DNA of 64,000 bases from Micromonospora sp. CP22 (lineage in GTDB: Bacteria > Actinomycetota > Actinomycetes > Mycobacteriales > Micromonosporaceae): the NCBI RefSeq assembly GCF_009712475.1, contig NZ_VCJO01000009.1, positions 124,001 to 188,000 of the forward strand, read 5' to 3'. The position numbers and the translations under genes are program-made. The notes below the pieces were generated by a model, which saw only the letters and a list, made by a program, of their open reading frames with translations, had not been told where the DNA came from and did no database searches. Shown one piece after another: positions 55,047 to 63,394 of this stretch. The first letter of the stretch is position 1. Every line of letters begins with the position of its first letter.

Positions 55047-55745
55047 TCAGCTCTCCTGCGGCACCGGGACCTCCTCGGTGCCACCCGGAACCGGGGCCTC
55101 CTCGGTGACGGTGCCGCCCGGGGCCGGCTCGGTGGTGGTACCCGGAGTCGGCGTGGTCACCCCCGGAGCCGGGGCGGTGCCACCCGGGCTGGGCGTGCCG
55201 CTCGGGCTGGTCTCCGGGACCGGGATGCCGAGTTCCTCGGCCAGCGCGACCAGGGCGTCGTAGTGCGCCTGCAGGACCGGCAGCGCGGTCTGGGCCAGCT
55301 GAACCACCTGCTGTTCGGTGCCCTGCGAGATCTCGGTCTGGGTCGCCTGGATGGCCTGGATGTGGCCGGCCAGCCCCTGGGTCACCCAGAGCCGGTCGAA
55401 CTCTTCACCACTGGCGTTGTTCAGCTGGTCGAGCGCCGTCTGCTGGTCGGTGGTGGGCTCGCCGGGCAATTCCACGTCGAGTTGTCCGGCCAGGTCCTGC
55501 ACCGACTGGTCCAGCTCGGTGTGATCCGTGACGAACTGCTGCCCCAGCTCCTTGACCTGCTGGTTCTGGCCCTTCTCCTGGGCCAGCTCACCGGCGGCGA
55601 TCTCGTACAGGTTGGTCTGATGGATCGCCTGCAGGTACTGGGTGTCCTGTTCCGACGGCTGCGCCGCCGCCTGTGCCGCTGCGGCGGGTGCGACACCCAC
55701 CAGCACCAGCGCGGCCAGCAGGCCGAGGCGTTTGATACCCAACAT
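55047..55745 (-). CDS. secreted DUF4142 protein with Pro/Thr tail
   Basis: 232 residues. Signal peptide (LGLLAALVLVGVAPAAAAQA), then the DUF4142 helical domain (about 30-165: DTQYLQAIHQTNLYEIAAGE, LAQEKGQNQQVKELGQQFVTDH, HIQAIQATQTEISQGT), which in family members is predicted to be ferritin-like, and a low-complexity Pro/Gly/Thr tail. Probably extracytoplasmic. GGGGAGG lies before the ATG. Function unknown. Confidence 0.88.
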   Translation of the reverse strand: MLGIKRLGLLAALVLVGVAPAAAAQAAAQPSEQDTQYLQAIHQTNLYEIAAGELAQEKGQNQQVKELGQQFVTDHTELDQSVQDLAGQLDVELPGEPTTDQQTALDQLNNASGEEFDRLWVTQGLAGHIQAIQATQTEISQGTEQQVVQLAQTALPVLQAHYDALVALAEELGIPVPETSPSGTPSPGGTAPAPGVTTPTPGTTTEPAPGGTVTEEAPVPGGTEEVPVPQES

Positions 55746-55857
55746 GCTTCCTCCCCGTTGAGACGTTGGACCGCACGGATACCCGGCTGACCGGGGTTAT
55801 TCCTGCGATCCGGCGTCGACGGATCGCGGCGACGACGTCCGGAAGAGGCGAAACGAG

Positions 55858-55893
55858 CGTGGCGCCCGCCGGAAGACCCCGGCGGGCGCCACG
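55858..55893 (-). terminator. hairpin terminator of the qcr operon
   Basis: A 15-bp stem (CGTGGCGCCCGCCGG at 55858-55872 with its complement at 55879-55893) and a six-base loop lie just past the qcrB stop in the direction of transcription. Confidence 0.7.
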
Positions 55894-55910
55894 TCACGTT
55901 GCGGCGGATC

Positions 55911-57527
55911 TCAGCTGCGGGTCTCCCCGCTGGTGATCTCCTCCCGGTCCTCGCGCGACTCGACCGGGGGGTGCCCCGGTGAGACCGGCGCTTCAACCGG
56001 TCGCTCGATCGGGTAGAAGAAGCCCCGGATGGCCGGGCCGAGGGCACCGAGCCGGTTCATCTTCTTCGGCACCACCCAACCGACGTAGTCCAGCTCACCG
56101 TGCTCGCCCGCGCTGAGCGGCTGGTGCACCTCGACGAACCGGCCGTCCGGCAGACGCCGGATGATGCCGGTCTCCACGCCGTGGGCGAGGACCTCCCGGT
56201 CGTGCTGCTGCAAGCCGAGGCAGATCCGGTACGTGACGTAGTACGCCAACGGCGGAAGGAGCAGCAGACCGATCCGACCGGCCCAGGTCATCGCGTTCAG
56301 GCTGATGTGGAACTTGTCGGCGATGACGTCGTTCGCGCCGGAGAGGGTCAGGATCACGTAGAACGTGATGGCCATGACGCCCAGGCCGGTGCGGAACGGA
56401 ACGTCGCGGGGACGCTGGAGCAGGTTGTGGCTGCGGTAGTCCTTCAGGTGGCGCGCTTCCATGAACGGATAGAGCAGGGAGATCCCCACCAGGATGCCGG
56501 GTAGCACCACCGTCGGCCAGAACAGCGGTGGAATCACGTACCCGTCACCGATGGGAATCGTGATCTCCCAGTCCGGCATCAACCGCGTCGAGCCGTCGAG
56601 GAACATCACGTACCAGTCAGGCTGGCTGGCAGCCGACACCACCCACGCCTCGTACGGGCCGAACAACCAGACCGGGTTGATCTGGAACAGACCGCCCATC
56701 AGCGCGATCACGCCGAAGACGACCATGAAGAAGCCGCCCTGCTTGATCGCGTAACGGGGGAACATCCGCTCGCCGACCACGTTGCCGTTCGTCCGGCCGG
56801 GCCCGGGCCACTGGGTGTGCTTCTGCTTGAACACCAGCCCCAGGTGCACGGTGATCAACGCGACCAGCAGTGCCGGGATGAGCAGCACGTGGGCGATGAA
56901 GAACCGGCTGATGATGATCGTGCCGGGGAACTCGCCGTTGAAGACCGCCGCGGTCACCCAGGACCCGATCACCGGGATGGACAGCATGATCGCCGAGGCG
57001 ATCCGCAGACCGGTGCCGGAGAGGCCGTCGTCCGGCAGCGAGTAGCCGGTGAAGCCGGCGAGGAAGCCGACCCAGAACAGCAGCGAACCGATGATCCAGT
57101 TGGCCTCACGCGGCTTGCGGAACGCGCCGGTGAAGAAGATCCGCAGCATGTGCACCACGATCGCGGCCATGAACAGCAGCGCCGACCAGTGGTGCATCTG
57201 GCGCATGATCAGGCCGCCGCGGACGTCGAAGGAGATGTCCAGCGTCGAGGCGTACGCGGCCGACATCGGCGTGCCCCGCAGCGGGGCGTAACTGCCGTTG
57301 TAGATGACCTCGGTCATCGTCGGCTCGAAGAAGAAGGTCAGGAAGACACCGGTCAGCAGCAGGACGATGAACGAGAAGAGCGCGATCTCGCCGAGCAGGA
57401 AGGACCAGTGGTCCGGGAAGACCTTGTTGAGCAGTCGGCGCAGCGGAGTCGCCACCTGGAAACGGTCGTCGACCGCCCGGGCGGTGTTGCCGGGCACGGC
57501 TGCTACGTCAAACTTTCGCCGCTTCAC
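55911..57527 (-). CDS. qcrB: cytochrome bc1 complex cytochrome b subunit
   Basis: 538 residues from GTG 57527. Heme-ligand His pairs are in MRQMHHWSALLFMAAIVVHM and VLLIPALLVALITVHLGL; the Qo-site PDWY motif is SQPDWYVMF. Eight or so membrane helices are evident. Actinobacterial QcrB has this longer C-terminal extension. It oxidises menaquinol and passes electrons to QcrA (Rieske) and QcrC in a bcc-aa3 supercomplex. Last gene of ctaE-qcrCAB; start overlaps the qcrA stop (GTGA). Confidence 0.96.
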   Translation of the reverse strand: MKRRKFDVAAVPGNTARAVDDRFQVATPLRRLLNKVFPDHWSFLLGEIALFSFIVLLLTGVFLTFFFEPTMTEVIYNGSYAPLRGTPMSAAYASTLDISFDVRGGLIMRQMHHWSALLFMAAIVVHMLRIFFTGAFRKPREANWIIGSLLFWVGFLAGFTGYSLPDDGLSGTGLRIASAIMLSIPVIGSWVTAAVFNGEFPGTIIISRFFIAHVLLIPALLVALITVHLGLVFKQKHTQWPGPGRTNGNVVGERMFPRYAIKQGGFFMVVFGVIALMGGLFQINPVWLFGPYEAWVVSAASQPDWYVMFLDGSTRLMPDWEITIPIGDGYVIPPLFWPTVVLPGILVGISLLYPFMEARHLKDYRSHNLLQRPRDVPFRTGLGVMAITFYVILTLSGANDVIADKFHISLNAMTWAGRIGLLLLPPLAYYVTYRICLGLQQHDREVLAHGVETGIIRRLPDGRFVEVHQPLSAGEHGELDYVGWVVPKKMNRLGALGPAIRGFFYPIERPVEAPVSPGHPPVESREDREEITSGETRS

Positions 57528-58609
57528 GGCCGCTCCCAGAAGTCGGGCCCGACGGGTTCGGTGTAGTCGGACGAAGCCACGAAGTAGCCCTCGGCGTCCA
57601 CCTCGATCGGCAGCTGCGGCAGCCGCCGGCTGGCCGGACCGAAGACGGGCTTGGCATTGTCGGTGATGAGGAACTGCGACTGGTGGCACGGGCAGAGCAA
57701 CCGGTTGGTCTGCTGCTCGTACAGGCTCGCCGGGCAGCCGGCGTGGGTGCAGATCTTCGAGTACGCGGCGTAGTTGCCCCACATGAAGCCGCCGTGACCC
57801 TCGCGCTCGTTGTTGCGTCGCGACGCCTCGGCGTCGGCGTCCCGCAGGTGGATCAGCAGGGTGGGCGAGTCGGCGTACCGGTTGCTCACCCCGTGCTCCA
57901 CGCCCGGGAAGACGGTGATCTGACCACCGGCGCTGATGTCAGCCGGCCGGATGGGCCGCCCGTCCTCGCGTACCAGCCGGATCTTCCGGCCGTCGCGGGG
58001 GGCGAACCCGGTGGTCATCATCTGGTTGTCCTTGTGCGGGTTGGAGATCAGCCCGCCGACCAGCGGCGCCGCGGCGACAGCGCCGACCGGCAGCAGACCG
58101 GCCAGCAGCGAGACGCCGAGCAGCGGCCGGCGCTTGACCCCCAACTCGTCGGCCATGTACGCCATGGTCTCGCCGGTGATCCGCTGGTCCTCCGCGGGCA
58201 CGGCGCCCTCGTGCCGATCCTGGATCGACACCTCCTTGGGCAGCAGCTTCTTGCCCCAGGTGAGGATGCCGAAACCGACGGCGAGCAGAGCGATGCCGAG
58301 GGTCGTGCCGAGCAGCGGGGTGTAGAGCTTGTCTCCGCCGCGACCCGGCTCGTACTCCCAGGGCCACCAGATGTAGATCACCAGGAAGGCGGTCGCCGCC
58401 AGGCCGGTCAGCAGGAAGAACGCCGCCACGGTGCGGACCAGCCGGCGCTCGGCCTTACTACCCGAGACCACCTGCGGCTCGTAGTGGACGATCTCGATGT
58501 CGTCCCGCCGGGCACCCTCCCGGACGATGTCGAACCGACTCAGCCGGGGGTCGTTCACATCGAGCGGCTCCCCGCCCGACAGGGTCGGCTGCCCGGTCTG
58601 GCTGCTCAT
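57524..58609 (-). CDS. qcrA: cytochrome bc1 complex Rieske iron-sulfur subunit
   Basis: 361 residues, the long actinobacterial form with three N-terminal membrane segments (about 60-200) before the Rieske domain. The [2Fe-2S] ligands are CTHAGC and CPCH (CTHAGCPASLYEQQ, LLCPCHQSQF). It carries electrons from menaquinol at QcrB to QcrC. ATG 58609 follows GGGGGGACC; a GTG at 58624 that overlaps the qcrC stop is an alternative. Confidence 0.95.
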   Translation of the reverse strand: MSSQTGQPTLSGGEPLDVNDPRLSRFDIVREGARRDDIEIVHYEPQVVSGSKAERRLVRTVAAFFLLTGLAATAFLVIYIWWPWEYEPGRGGDKLYTPLLGTTLGIALLAVGFGILTWGKKLLPKEVSIQDRHEGAVPAEDQRITGETMAYMADELGVKRRPLLGVSLLAGLLPVGAVAAAPLVGGLISNPHKDNQMMTTGFAPRDGRKIRLVREDGRPIRPADISAGGQITVFPGVEHGVSNRYADSPTLLIHLRDADAEASRRNNEREGHGGFMWGNYAAYSKICTHAGCPASLYEQQTNRLLCPCHQSQFLITDNAKPVFGPASRRLPQLPIEVDAEGYFVASSDYTEPVGPDFWERP

Positions 58610-58620
58610 GGTCCCCCCGC

Positions 58621-59460
58621 TCACGACTTACCCGCGATCCACAGGCTGGCGAAGACCAGCGCGACGATGCCGACGAGGAAGATCGCAATCCCCTCGGTGG
58701 AGGGTCCGTACCGGCCGAGGTTGAAGAAGCCGCCCGGGTCGGCGTCGTCCTTCAGCGTCTGCTGGATGTAGGCGATGATGTCGGCCTTCTGCTCCGGCGT
58801 GATCTGGTTGTCGCCGAAGACCGGCATGTTCTGCGGGCCGCTGAGCATCGCCGCGTAGATCTGCCGGTCGGTGGCCGGCCGCAGGCTCGGCGCGTACTTG
58901 CCGGAGGAGAGGGCGCCGCCGCCACCGCTGAACGCGTGGCACTGCGAGCAGTTGATCCGGTACAGCTCGCCACCGATGGCGATGTTGCCGTCGGCGTGCA
59001 GGTTGTCGCCGGCCGGCACGACCGGGCCGCCGCCGAGTTCCTGGATGTACGCGGCCAGCTGGTCGATCTCGTCACGGGTGAACACCGCCGGCTTGCGGGC
59101 CGCCTGCGCCTCCTGCCGGGCCATCGGCATCCGGCCGGTGCTCACCTGGAACTCCACGGAGGCGGCACCGACGCCGATGAGGCTCGGCCCGCGCCCCTCG
59201 ACCCCCTGCGCGTTGCGACCGTGACAGGTCACACAGCTCACGTCGAACAGCGCCTTGCCGTCGGCGGCAGCGCTGCTCAGCGGCGGATTCTCCTGCGCGG
59301 CGGCGCCAGGGGCGAGGACGGTGTAGGCGCCGCCGGCCAGCATCAGCGCGGCGACCAGCCGGACCGCAGCACCCAGCCGGCGGCGGCCCCTGCTGGGTGC
59401 CCCGGGCCGCCCGCGCAGCCGCGCGAGCAGACCGCGTCGGCGGTCGTTGTCAGAAGTCAT
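58621..59460 (-). CDS. qcrC: cytochrome bc1 complex diheme cytochrome c subunit
   Basis: 279 residues. Two heme c sites, CVTCH and CSQCH, are separated by about 100 residues. An N-terminal signal/anchor region (LGAAVRLVAALMLAGGAYTVL) and a C-terminal anchor (IAIFLVGIVALVFASLWIAG) hold it outside the membrane. As a diheme subunit it replaces soluble cytochrome c and delivers electrons straight to the aa3 oxidase. Start at ATG 59460. Confidence 0.96.
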   Translation of the reverse strand: MTSDNDRRRGLLARLRGRPGAPSRGRRRLGAAVRLVAALMLAGGAYTVLAPGAAAQENPPLSSAAADGKALFDVSCVTCHGRNAQGVEGRGPSLIGVGAASVEFQVSTGRMPMARQEAQAARKPAVFTRDEIDQLAAYIQELGGGPVVPAGDNLHADGNIAIGGELYRINCSQCHAFSGGGGALSSGKYAPSLRPATDRQIYAAMLSGPQNMPVFGDNQITPEQKADIIAYIQQTLKDDADPGGFFNLGRYGPSTEGIAIFLVGIVALVFASLWIAGKS

Positions 59461-59536
59461 GACCTGTGTCCTTAACCGGTTGGACCTTGTCTTGCGGGGG
59501 TGGAGCAGCGGCAAGGCGTCGGGCGCCGCGCCAAGA

Positions 59537-60136
59537 TCACTGAAGCCAGTAGATCATGGCGTACAGCGCGATCCACACGACGTCGACGAAGTGCCAGTAG
59601 TACGACACCACGATCGCCGCGGTGGCCTGAGCCGGCGTGAACCGACCCATGGTGGTGCGGATCATGAAGATCACGAAGGCGATCAGACCGCCGGTGACGT
59701 GCAGGCCGTGGAAGCCGGTGGTCAGGTAGAACATCGACCCGTAGCCGTCACCGTTGATCTTGATGCCGTGGGAGACCAGCTCGCGGTACTCGTTGAGCTG
59801 GCCGAGCACGAAGATCAGGCCCATCACGAAGGTGATCGTGAACCAGCGCCGCAGCGCGTGGACGTCACCACGCTCGGCAGCGAACACGCCGATCTGGCAG
59901 GTCACCGAGGACAGCACCAGGATCGTCGTGAACGCCGTCGCGTACGGGATGTTGAGCACCGGAGTGTGCTCCGCCCACTGCTCCGGCGCCGCCGCGCGGA
60001 TGGAGAAGTACATCGCGAACAGCGCCGCGAAGAACATGAGCTCGCTGGAGAGCCAGACGATCGTCCCGACGCTGACCATGTTGGGCCGCGTCAGAGAGTG
60101 GATCCGGCTCTTGTCAATGGCTGGGGCCGCAGTCAC
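59537..60136 (-). CDS. ctaE: cytochrome c oxidase subunit III
   Basis: 199 residues from GTG 60136. Five membrane segments with RPNMVSVGTIVWLSSELMFF at the start, GQLNEYRELV, TGFHGLHVTGGLIAFVIFMI and SYYWHFVDVVWIALYAMIY, all standard for subunit III. It stabilises the aa3-type oxidase. Upstream gene of ctaE-qcrC-qcrA-qcrB, the conserved actinobacterial order. A start at 60160 is possible but weaker. Confidence 0.95.
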   Translation of the reverse strand: MTAAPAIDKSRIHSLTRPNMVSVGTIVWLSSELMFFAALFAMYFSIRAAAPEQWAEHTPVLNIPYATAFTTILVLSSVTCQIGVFAAERGDVHALRRWFTITFVMGLIFVLGQLNEYRELVSHGIKINGDGYGSMFYLTTGFHGLHVTGGLIAFVIFMIRTTMGRFTPAQATAAIVVSYYWHFVDVVWIALYAMIYWLQ

Positions 60137-60244
60137 GCGGTCATTATGGCCGCTCACCATGGCCGCCGATCAGCGGGGGGTGAAACCCGTGCCCAGCATG
60201 GCCCGATCGGTACCGTCCGGTTCGCCTGACCTAGGCTGATTGGC

Positions 60245-61246
60245 GTGCTGCACGTCGATCCGATCTCCATGACCGCACCGGGCGCGTCGCTGCTCAACGC
60301 GGCTGCGACCGGCTCGGCGGCGACCGAGGTGACGGCCAACGTCGCGACGTTGGCGGCCGAGGTCACTCCACCGCCGTTCTCCGTCACCGCCGTGGTCACC
60401 GAGGCCCGGCTGGACAGCTGGCTCGCCCTCGGTCTGGTCCTCGCCGCCGGCCTCTACCTCTACGGGGTGTACCGGCTGCGGCTGCGCGGCGACCGCTGGC
60501 CCGTCGCCCGGACGGTCTTCTTCCTCGGCCCCGGACTCGGCGGCATCGCCGCGGTGACGGTCAGCGGGCTGCACGCGTACGACACCACGCTGCTGTCGGT
60601 GCACATGGTGCAGCACATGGTGCTGTCCATGGTTTCGCCGATCTTCCTGGCGTTGGGCGCGCCGGTGACACTCGCCCTGCGTACGCTGCCGATCGGTCCG
60701 CGCAAGCGGCTGCTGGCGGTGGTGCACAGTCGGATCGCCCGGGTCTACACCTTCCCGTTGGTGGCGTTCGCCATCTTCGTGGTGAACCCGTTCGCGCTGT
60801 ACTTCACCGACCTGTACCGCTACACGCTGGAACACGCCTGGGCGCACGAGGTGGTGCACGCGCACTTCATCATGACCGGCTGCGTCTTCTTCTGGCCGCT
60901 GCTCGGGCTGGATCCGCTGCCGGGGCGCTGGCCGTACCCGGGGCGGGCGCTGCTGATGCTGCTGTCGGTGCCGTTCCACACCGTGCTCGGGCTGACCATC
61001 ATGCAGAGCACGACCCTCTTCGGCGGCGACTGGTACCCGTCGCTCGGCCTGACCTGGGCCGACCCCTGGGACGACCAGGTGCTCGCCGGGGGCATCCTGT
61101 GGGCCGGCGGCGAGTTCGTCAGCGTGACGATGCTCGCAGTTCTGGTGGTGCAGTGGATGCGCCAGGCCGAGCGCGAGGCCCGCCGGATCGACCGCGAACT
61201 GGACCGCCAGGAAGCCCGGCAACGAGCGGCGGAATCCACCGCCTGA
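60245..61246 (+). CDS. CtaG-like cytochrome c oxidase assembly protein
   Basis: 333 residues with seven to eight membrane helices. The caa3_CtaG family pattern is clear: HMVQHMVLSMVSPIFLALGA, WAHEVVHAHFIMTGCVFFWP and PFHTVLGLTIM, with His residues that may bind copper or heme. It probably helps to metallate or assemble the aa3 oxidase. GTG start at 60245. Divergent from ctaE with about 108 bases between starts, fitting coordinated control. Confidence 0.85.
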   Translation: MLHVDPISMTAPGASLLNAAATGSAATEVTANVATLAAEVTPPPFSVTAVVTEARLDSWLALGLVLAAGLYLYGVYRLRLRGDRWPVARTVFFLGPGLGGIAAVTVSGLHAYDTTLLSVHMVQHMVLSMVSPIFLALGAPVTLALRTLPIGPRKRLLAVVHSRIARVYTFPLVAFAIFVVNPFALYFTDLYRYTLEHAWAHEVVHAHFIMTGCVFFWPLLGLDPLPGRWPYPGRALLMLLSVPFHTVLGLTIMQSTTLFGGDWYPSLGLTWADPWDDQVLAGGILWAGGEFVSVTMLAVLVVQWMRQAEREARRIDRELDRQEARQRAAESTA

Positions 61247-61341
61247 GATACCTCGGAGATCGGTCGGGGCGGCGTGTCACGCTCGCCACACCGACCGGTA
61301 CGATCAGCCACGCAGCTACGAAGTGGGAGCCGTTGGAAGCC

Positions 61342-61737
61342 ATGAGCGATCGTCAGTGCACCGTCCTGCTCTACAGCGACGACCCGCAGGTGCGGGACCG
61401 GATGCGGCTCGCCGTCGGCACCCGACCCGCGCCCGACCTGCGAATCGAGTTCGTCGAGGCGTCCACCTACGACGAGTGCATCCGGCTGGTCGACGACTAC
61501 GAGATCGACCTGATGCTGCTCGACGGGGAGGCTAGCCCCGGTGGCGGCATCGGCATCGCGCGGCAGATCAAGGACGATCGCCACGACGCTCCCCCGACCT
61601 GTGTGGTGATCGCCCGCGCCGCCGACCGCTGGCTGGCGTCCTTCGCCGAGGTCGACGCCACTCTGGTACACCCGCTCGACCCGGTGACCACGGCCGCCAC
61701 CGTGACCGACCTGCTGCGCGCTGACGCACCCGCCTGA
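61342..61737 (+). CDS. receiver-like domain protein
   Basis: 131 residues: VLLYSDDPQVRDRMRLAVGT resembles the start of a response-regulator receiver, DLMLLDGEASPGGGIGIARQIK contains the expected phospho-acceptor Asp position (LLDGE), but the Thr and Lys positions (VVIARAADRW, VHPLDPV) are altered. No output domain. Small stand-alone pseudo-receivers of this type are common in actinomycetes. It probably mediates protein contact rather than phosphotransfer. GGAAG lies close before the ATG. Confidence 0.8.
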   Translation: MSDRQCTVLLYSDDPQVRDRMRLAVGTRPAPDLRIEFVEASTYDECIRLVDDYEIDLMLLDGEASPGGGIGIARQIKDDRHDAPPTCVVIARAADRWLASFAEVDATLVHPLDPVTTAATVTDLLRADAPA

Positions 61738-61821
61738 CGTTCCACACCGGCACCGCCACGGCGCCGGGCGAGCCGGCGCCGGTCCCGTCCCACCCGTAAC
61801 CGTCTGCTCGGGAGGCCCACG

Positions 61822-62868
61822 ATGGGCGAACGGACCTGGCCGCACCTGCTCACCGCGCTGCTGCGGGGCGAGGAACTCTCCGCCTCCGACACCGCCTGGG
61901 CGATGGGCGAGATCATCAGCGGGTCGGCCGAGCCGACCCAGATCGCCGGCTTCGCCGTGGCGCTGAGAGCCAAGGGCGAGACACCGGCCGAGGTGGGCGG
62001 GATGGTGGAGGCGATGCTCCGCCAGGCCGTGCCGGTCGAGCTGCCCGAGGAGGTACGCGCCGAAGCGCTCGACGTGGTGGGCACCGGTGGCGACCTCGCT
62101 CACACGGTCAACATCTCCACGATGACCGCGCTGGTGGTGGCCGGAGCCGGCGTACGCGTGGTCAAGCACGGCAACCGGGCCGCCTCGTCCTCCTGCGGCA
62201 CCGCCGACCTGCTGGAGTTCCTCGGCGTACCGCTGGACCTCGGGCCCGATCAGGTGGCCCGGTGCGTGGCCGAGGCCGGCATCGGCTTCTGCTTCGCCGC
62301 TCGGTTCCACCCCGGGATGCGCCACGCCGGGCCGGTCCGGCGGGCGCTGGGGGTGCCGACCACGTTCAACTTCCTCGGCCCGTTGACCAACCCGGCCCGC
62401 CCCCGCGCGGGTGCCGTCGGCTGCTTCGACCGGACGATGGCGCCGGTGATGGCGGCCGTCTTCGCGGCACGGGGCGACTCGGTGCTGGTGATGCGCGGCG
62501 AGGACGGGCTGGACGAGTTCACCACCGCCGCACCGACCCGATTCTGGATCGCCCAGAGCGGCACCGTCAGGGAGACCGTGGTGGACGCGATCGACCTCGG
62601 CGTACCCCGGGCCACCCTCGCCGACCTGCGCGGCGGCGACGCCGCCCACAACGCCGACGTGGCCCGACGCCTGCTCGCCGGTGAGCCGGGGCCGGTGCGT
62701 GACGCCGTCCTGGTCAACGCCGCGGCGGCGCTGGCCACCCAGGGGCCGCTGGACGGCGACCTGACCGAGGCGCTCCGCGCCGGTCTGGACCGGGCCGCCG
62801 AGTCGATCGACTCCGGGGCCGCCGCCCGCGCCCTCGACAGCTGGATCAAGGTCGCCGGGGCCGTCTGA
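61822..62868 (+). CDS. trpD: anthranilate phosphoribosyltransferase
   Basis: 348 residues. Conserved loops: VVGTGGDLAHTVNISTMTAL (PRPP/Mg), KHGNRAASSSCGTADLLEFLG, and FARFHPG-type AARFHPGMRHAGPVRR, GPLTNPARP. It joins anthranilate to PRPP in tryptophan synthesis. GGGAGG lies before ATG 61822. No other trp genes are adjacent; in mycobacteria trpD likewise sits alone beside the qcr/cta genes. Confidence 0.96.
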   Translation: MGERTWPHLLTALLRGEELSASDTAWAMGEIISGSAEPTQIAGFAVALRAKGETPAEVGGMVEAMLRQAVPVELPEEVRAEALDVVGTGGDLAHTVNISTMTALVVAGAGVRVVKHGNRAASSSCGTADLLEFLGVPLDLGPDQVARCVAEAGIGFCFAARFHPGMRHAGPVRRALGVPTTFNFLGPLTNPARPRAGAVGCFDRTMAPVMAAVFAARGDSVLVMRGEDGLDEFTTAAPTRFWIAQSGTVRETVVDAIDLGVPRATLADLRGGDAAHNADVARRLLAGEPGPVRDAVLVNAAAALATQGPLDGDLTEALRAGLDRAAESIDSGAAARALDSWIKVAGAV

Positions 62869-62909
62869 GCGACCCCACTACCACCGCGTGGTGGCTGACC
62901 GACGACGAC

Positions 62910-62947
62910 ACGACAGGGCCCGCCCCATCCGGGGCGGGCCCTGTCGT
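62910..62947. terminator. bidirectional hairpin terminator
   Basis: A perfect 17-bp stem (62910-62926, ACGACAGGGCCCGCCCC, with 62931-62947) and an ATCC loop lie between the convergent trpD and ctaF genes. Confidence 0.8.
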
Positions 62948-62955
62948 CGTGATGC

Positions 62956-63384
62956 TCAGTGTTCGGCGGTACGCCGGGTGCCGCTGTAGTACTCGAACAG
63001 CAGGCCGCAGGCGGCCATGATGACTGCCACCGCACCCAGGCCGAGCAGCCAGAACTGCCAGAACGCCAGGCCCAGACCGGCGAGCGCGGCGGCCAGCGCC
63101 AGCCCGAACGGCCAGTAGCTGCCCGGGCTGAAGAAGCCGATCTCGCCCGCGCCGTCGGAGATCTCGGCGTCCGGCCGGTCCTCGGGGCGCAGGTCGATCC
63201 GGCGGGAGACGAACCAGAAGAAGCCGCCGCACATCGCGCAGAGCAGGAACGACAGCAGCAGGGCCACGGTGCCGATCCACTCGATCCGACCGTCCGACTC
63301 GGCCCACGTCCAGCCGCCGTACAGGAAGGTCGCGAAGAGCAGGAACCCAGCGATGATCAGGAAGATACGCCACTCGGTCTTCAT
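62956..63384 (-). CDS. ctaF: actinobacterial cytochrome c oxidase subunit IV
   Basis: 142 residues with four membrane helices (IFLIIAGFLLFATFLYGGW, IGTVALLLSFLLCAMCGGFF, FGLALAAALAGLGLAFWQFW, GAVAVIMAACGLLFEYY) and a soluble loop RRIDLRPEDRPDAEISDGAG. This small subunit is specific to the actinobacterial aa3 oxidase. Starts 10 bases after the ctaC stop with GAGGC upstream. Confidence 0.93.
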   Translation of the reverse strand: MKTEWRIFLIIAGFLLFATFLYGGWTWAESDGRIEWIGTVALLLSFLLCAMCGGFFWFVSRRIDLRPEDRPDAEISDGAGEIGFFSPGSYWPFGLALAAALAGLGLAFWQFWLLGLGAVAVIMAACGLLFEYYSGTRRTAEH

Positions 63385-63394
63385 GCCGGTTGCC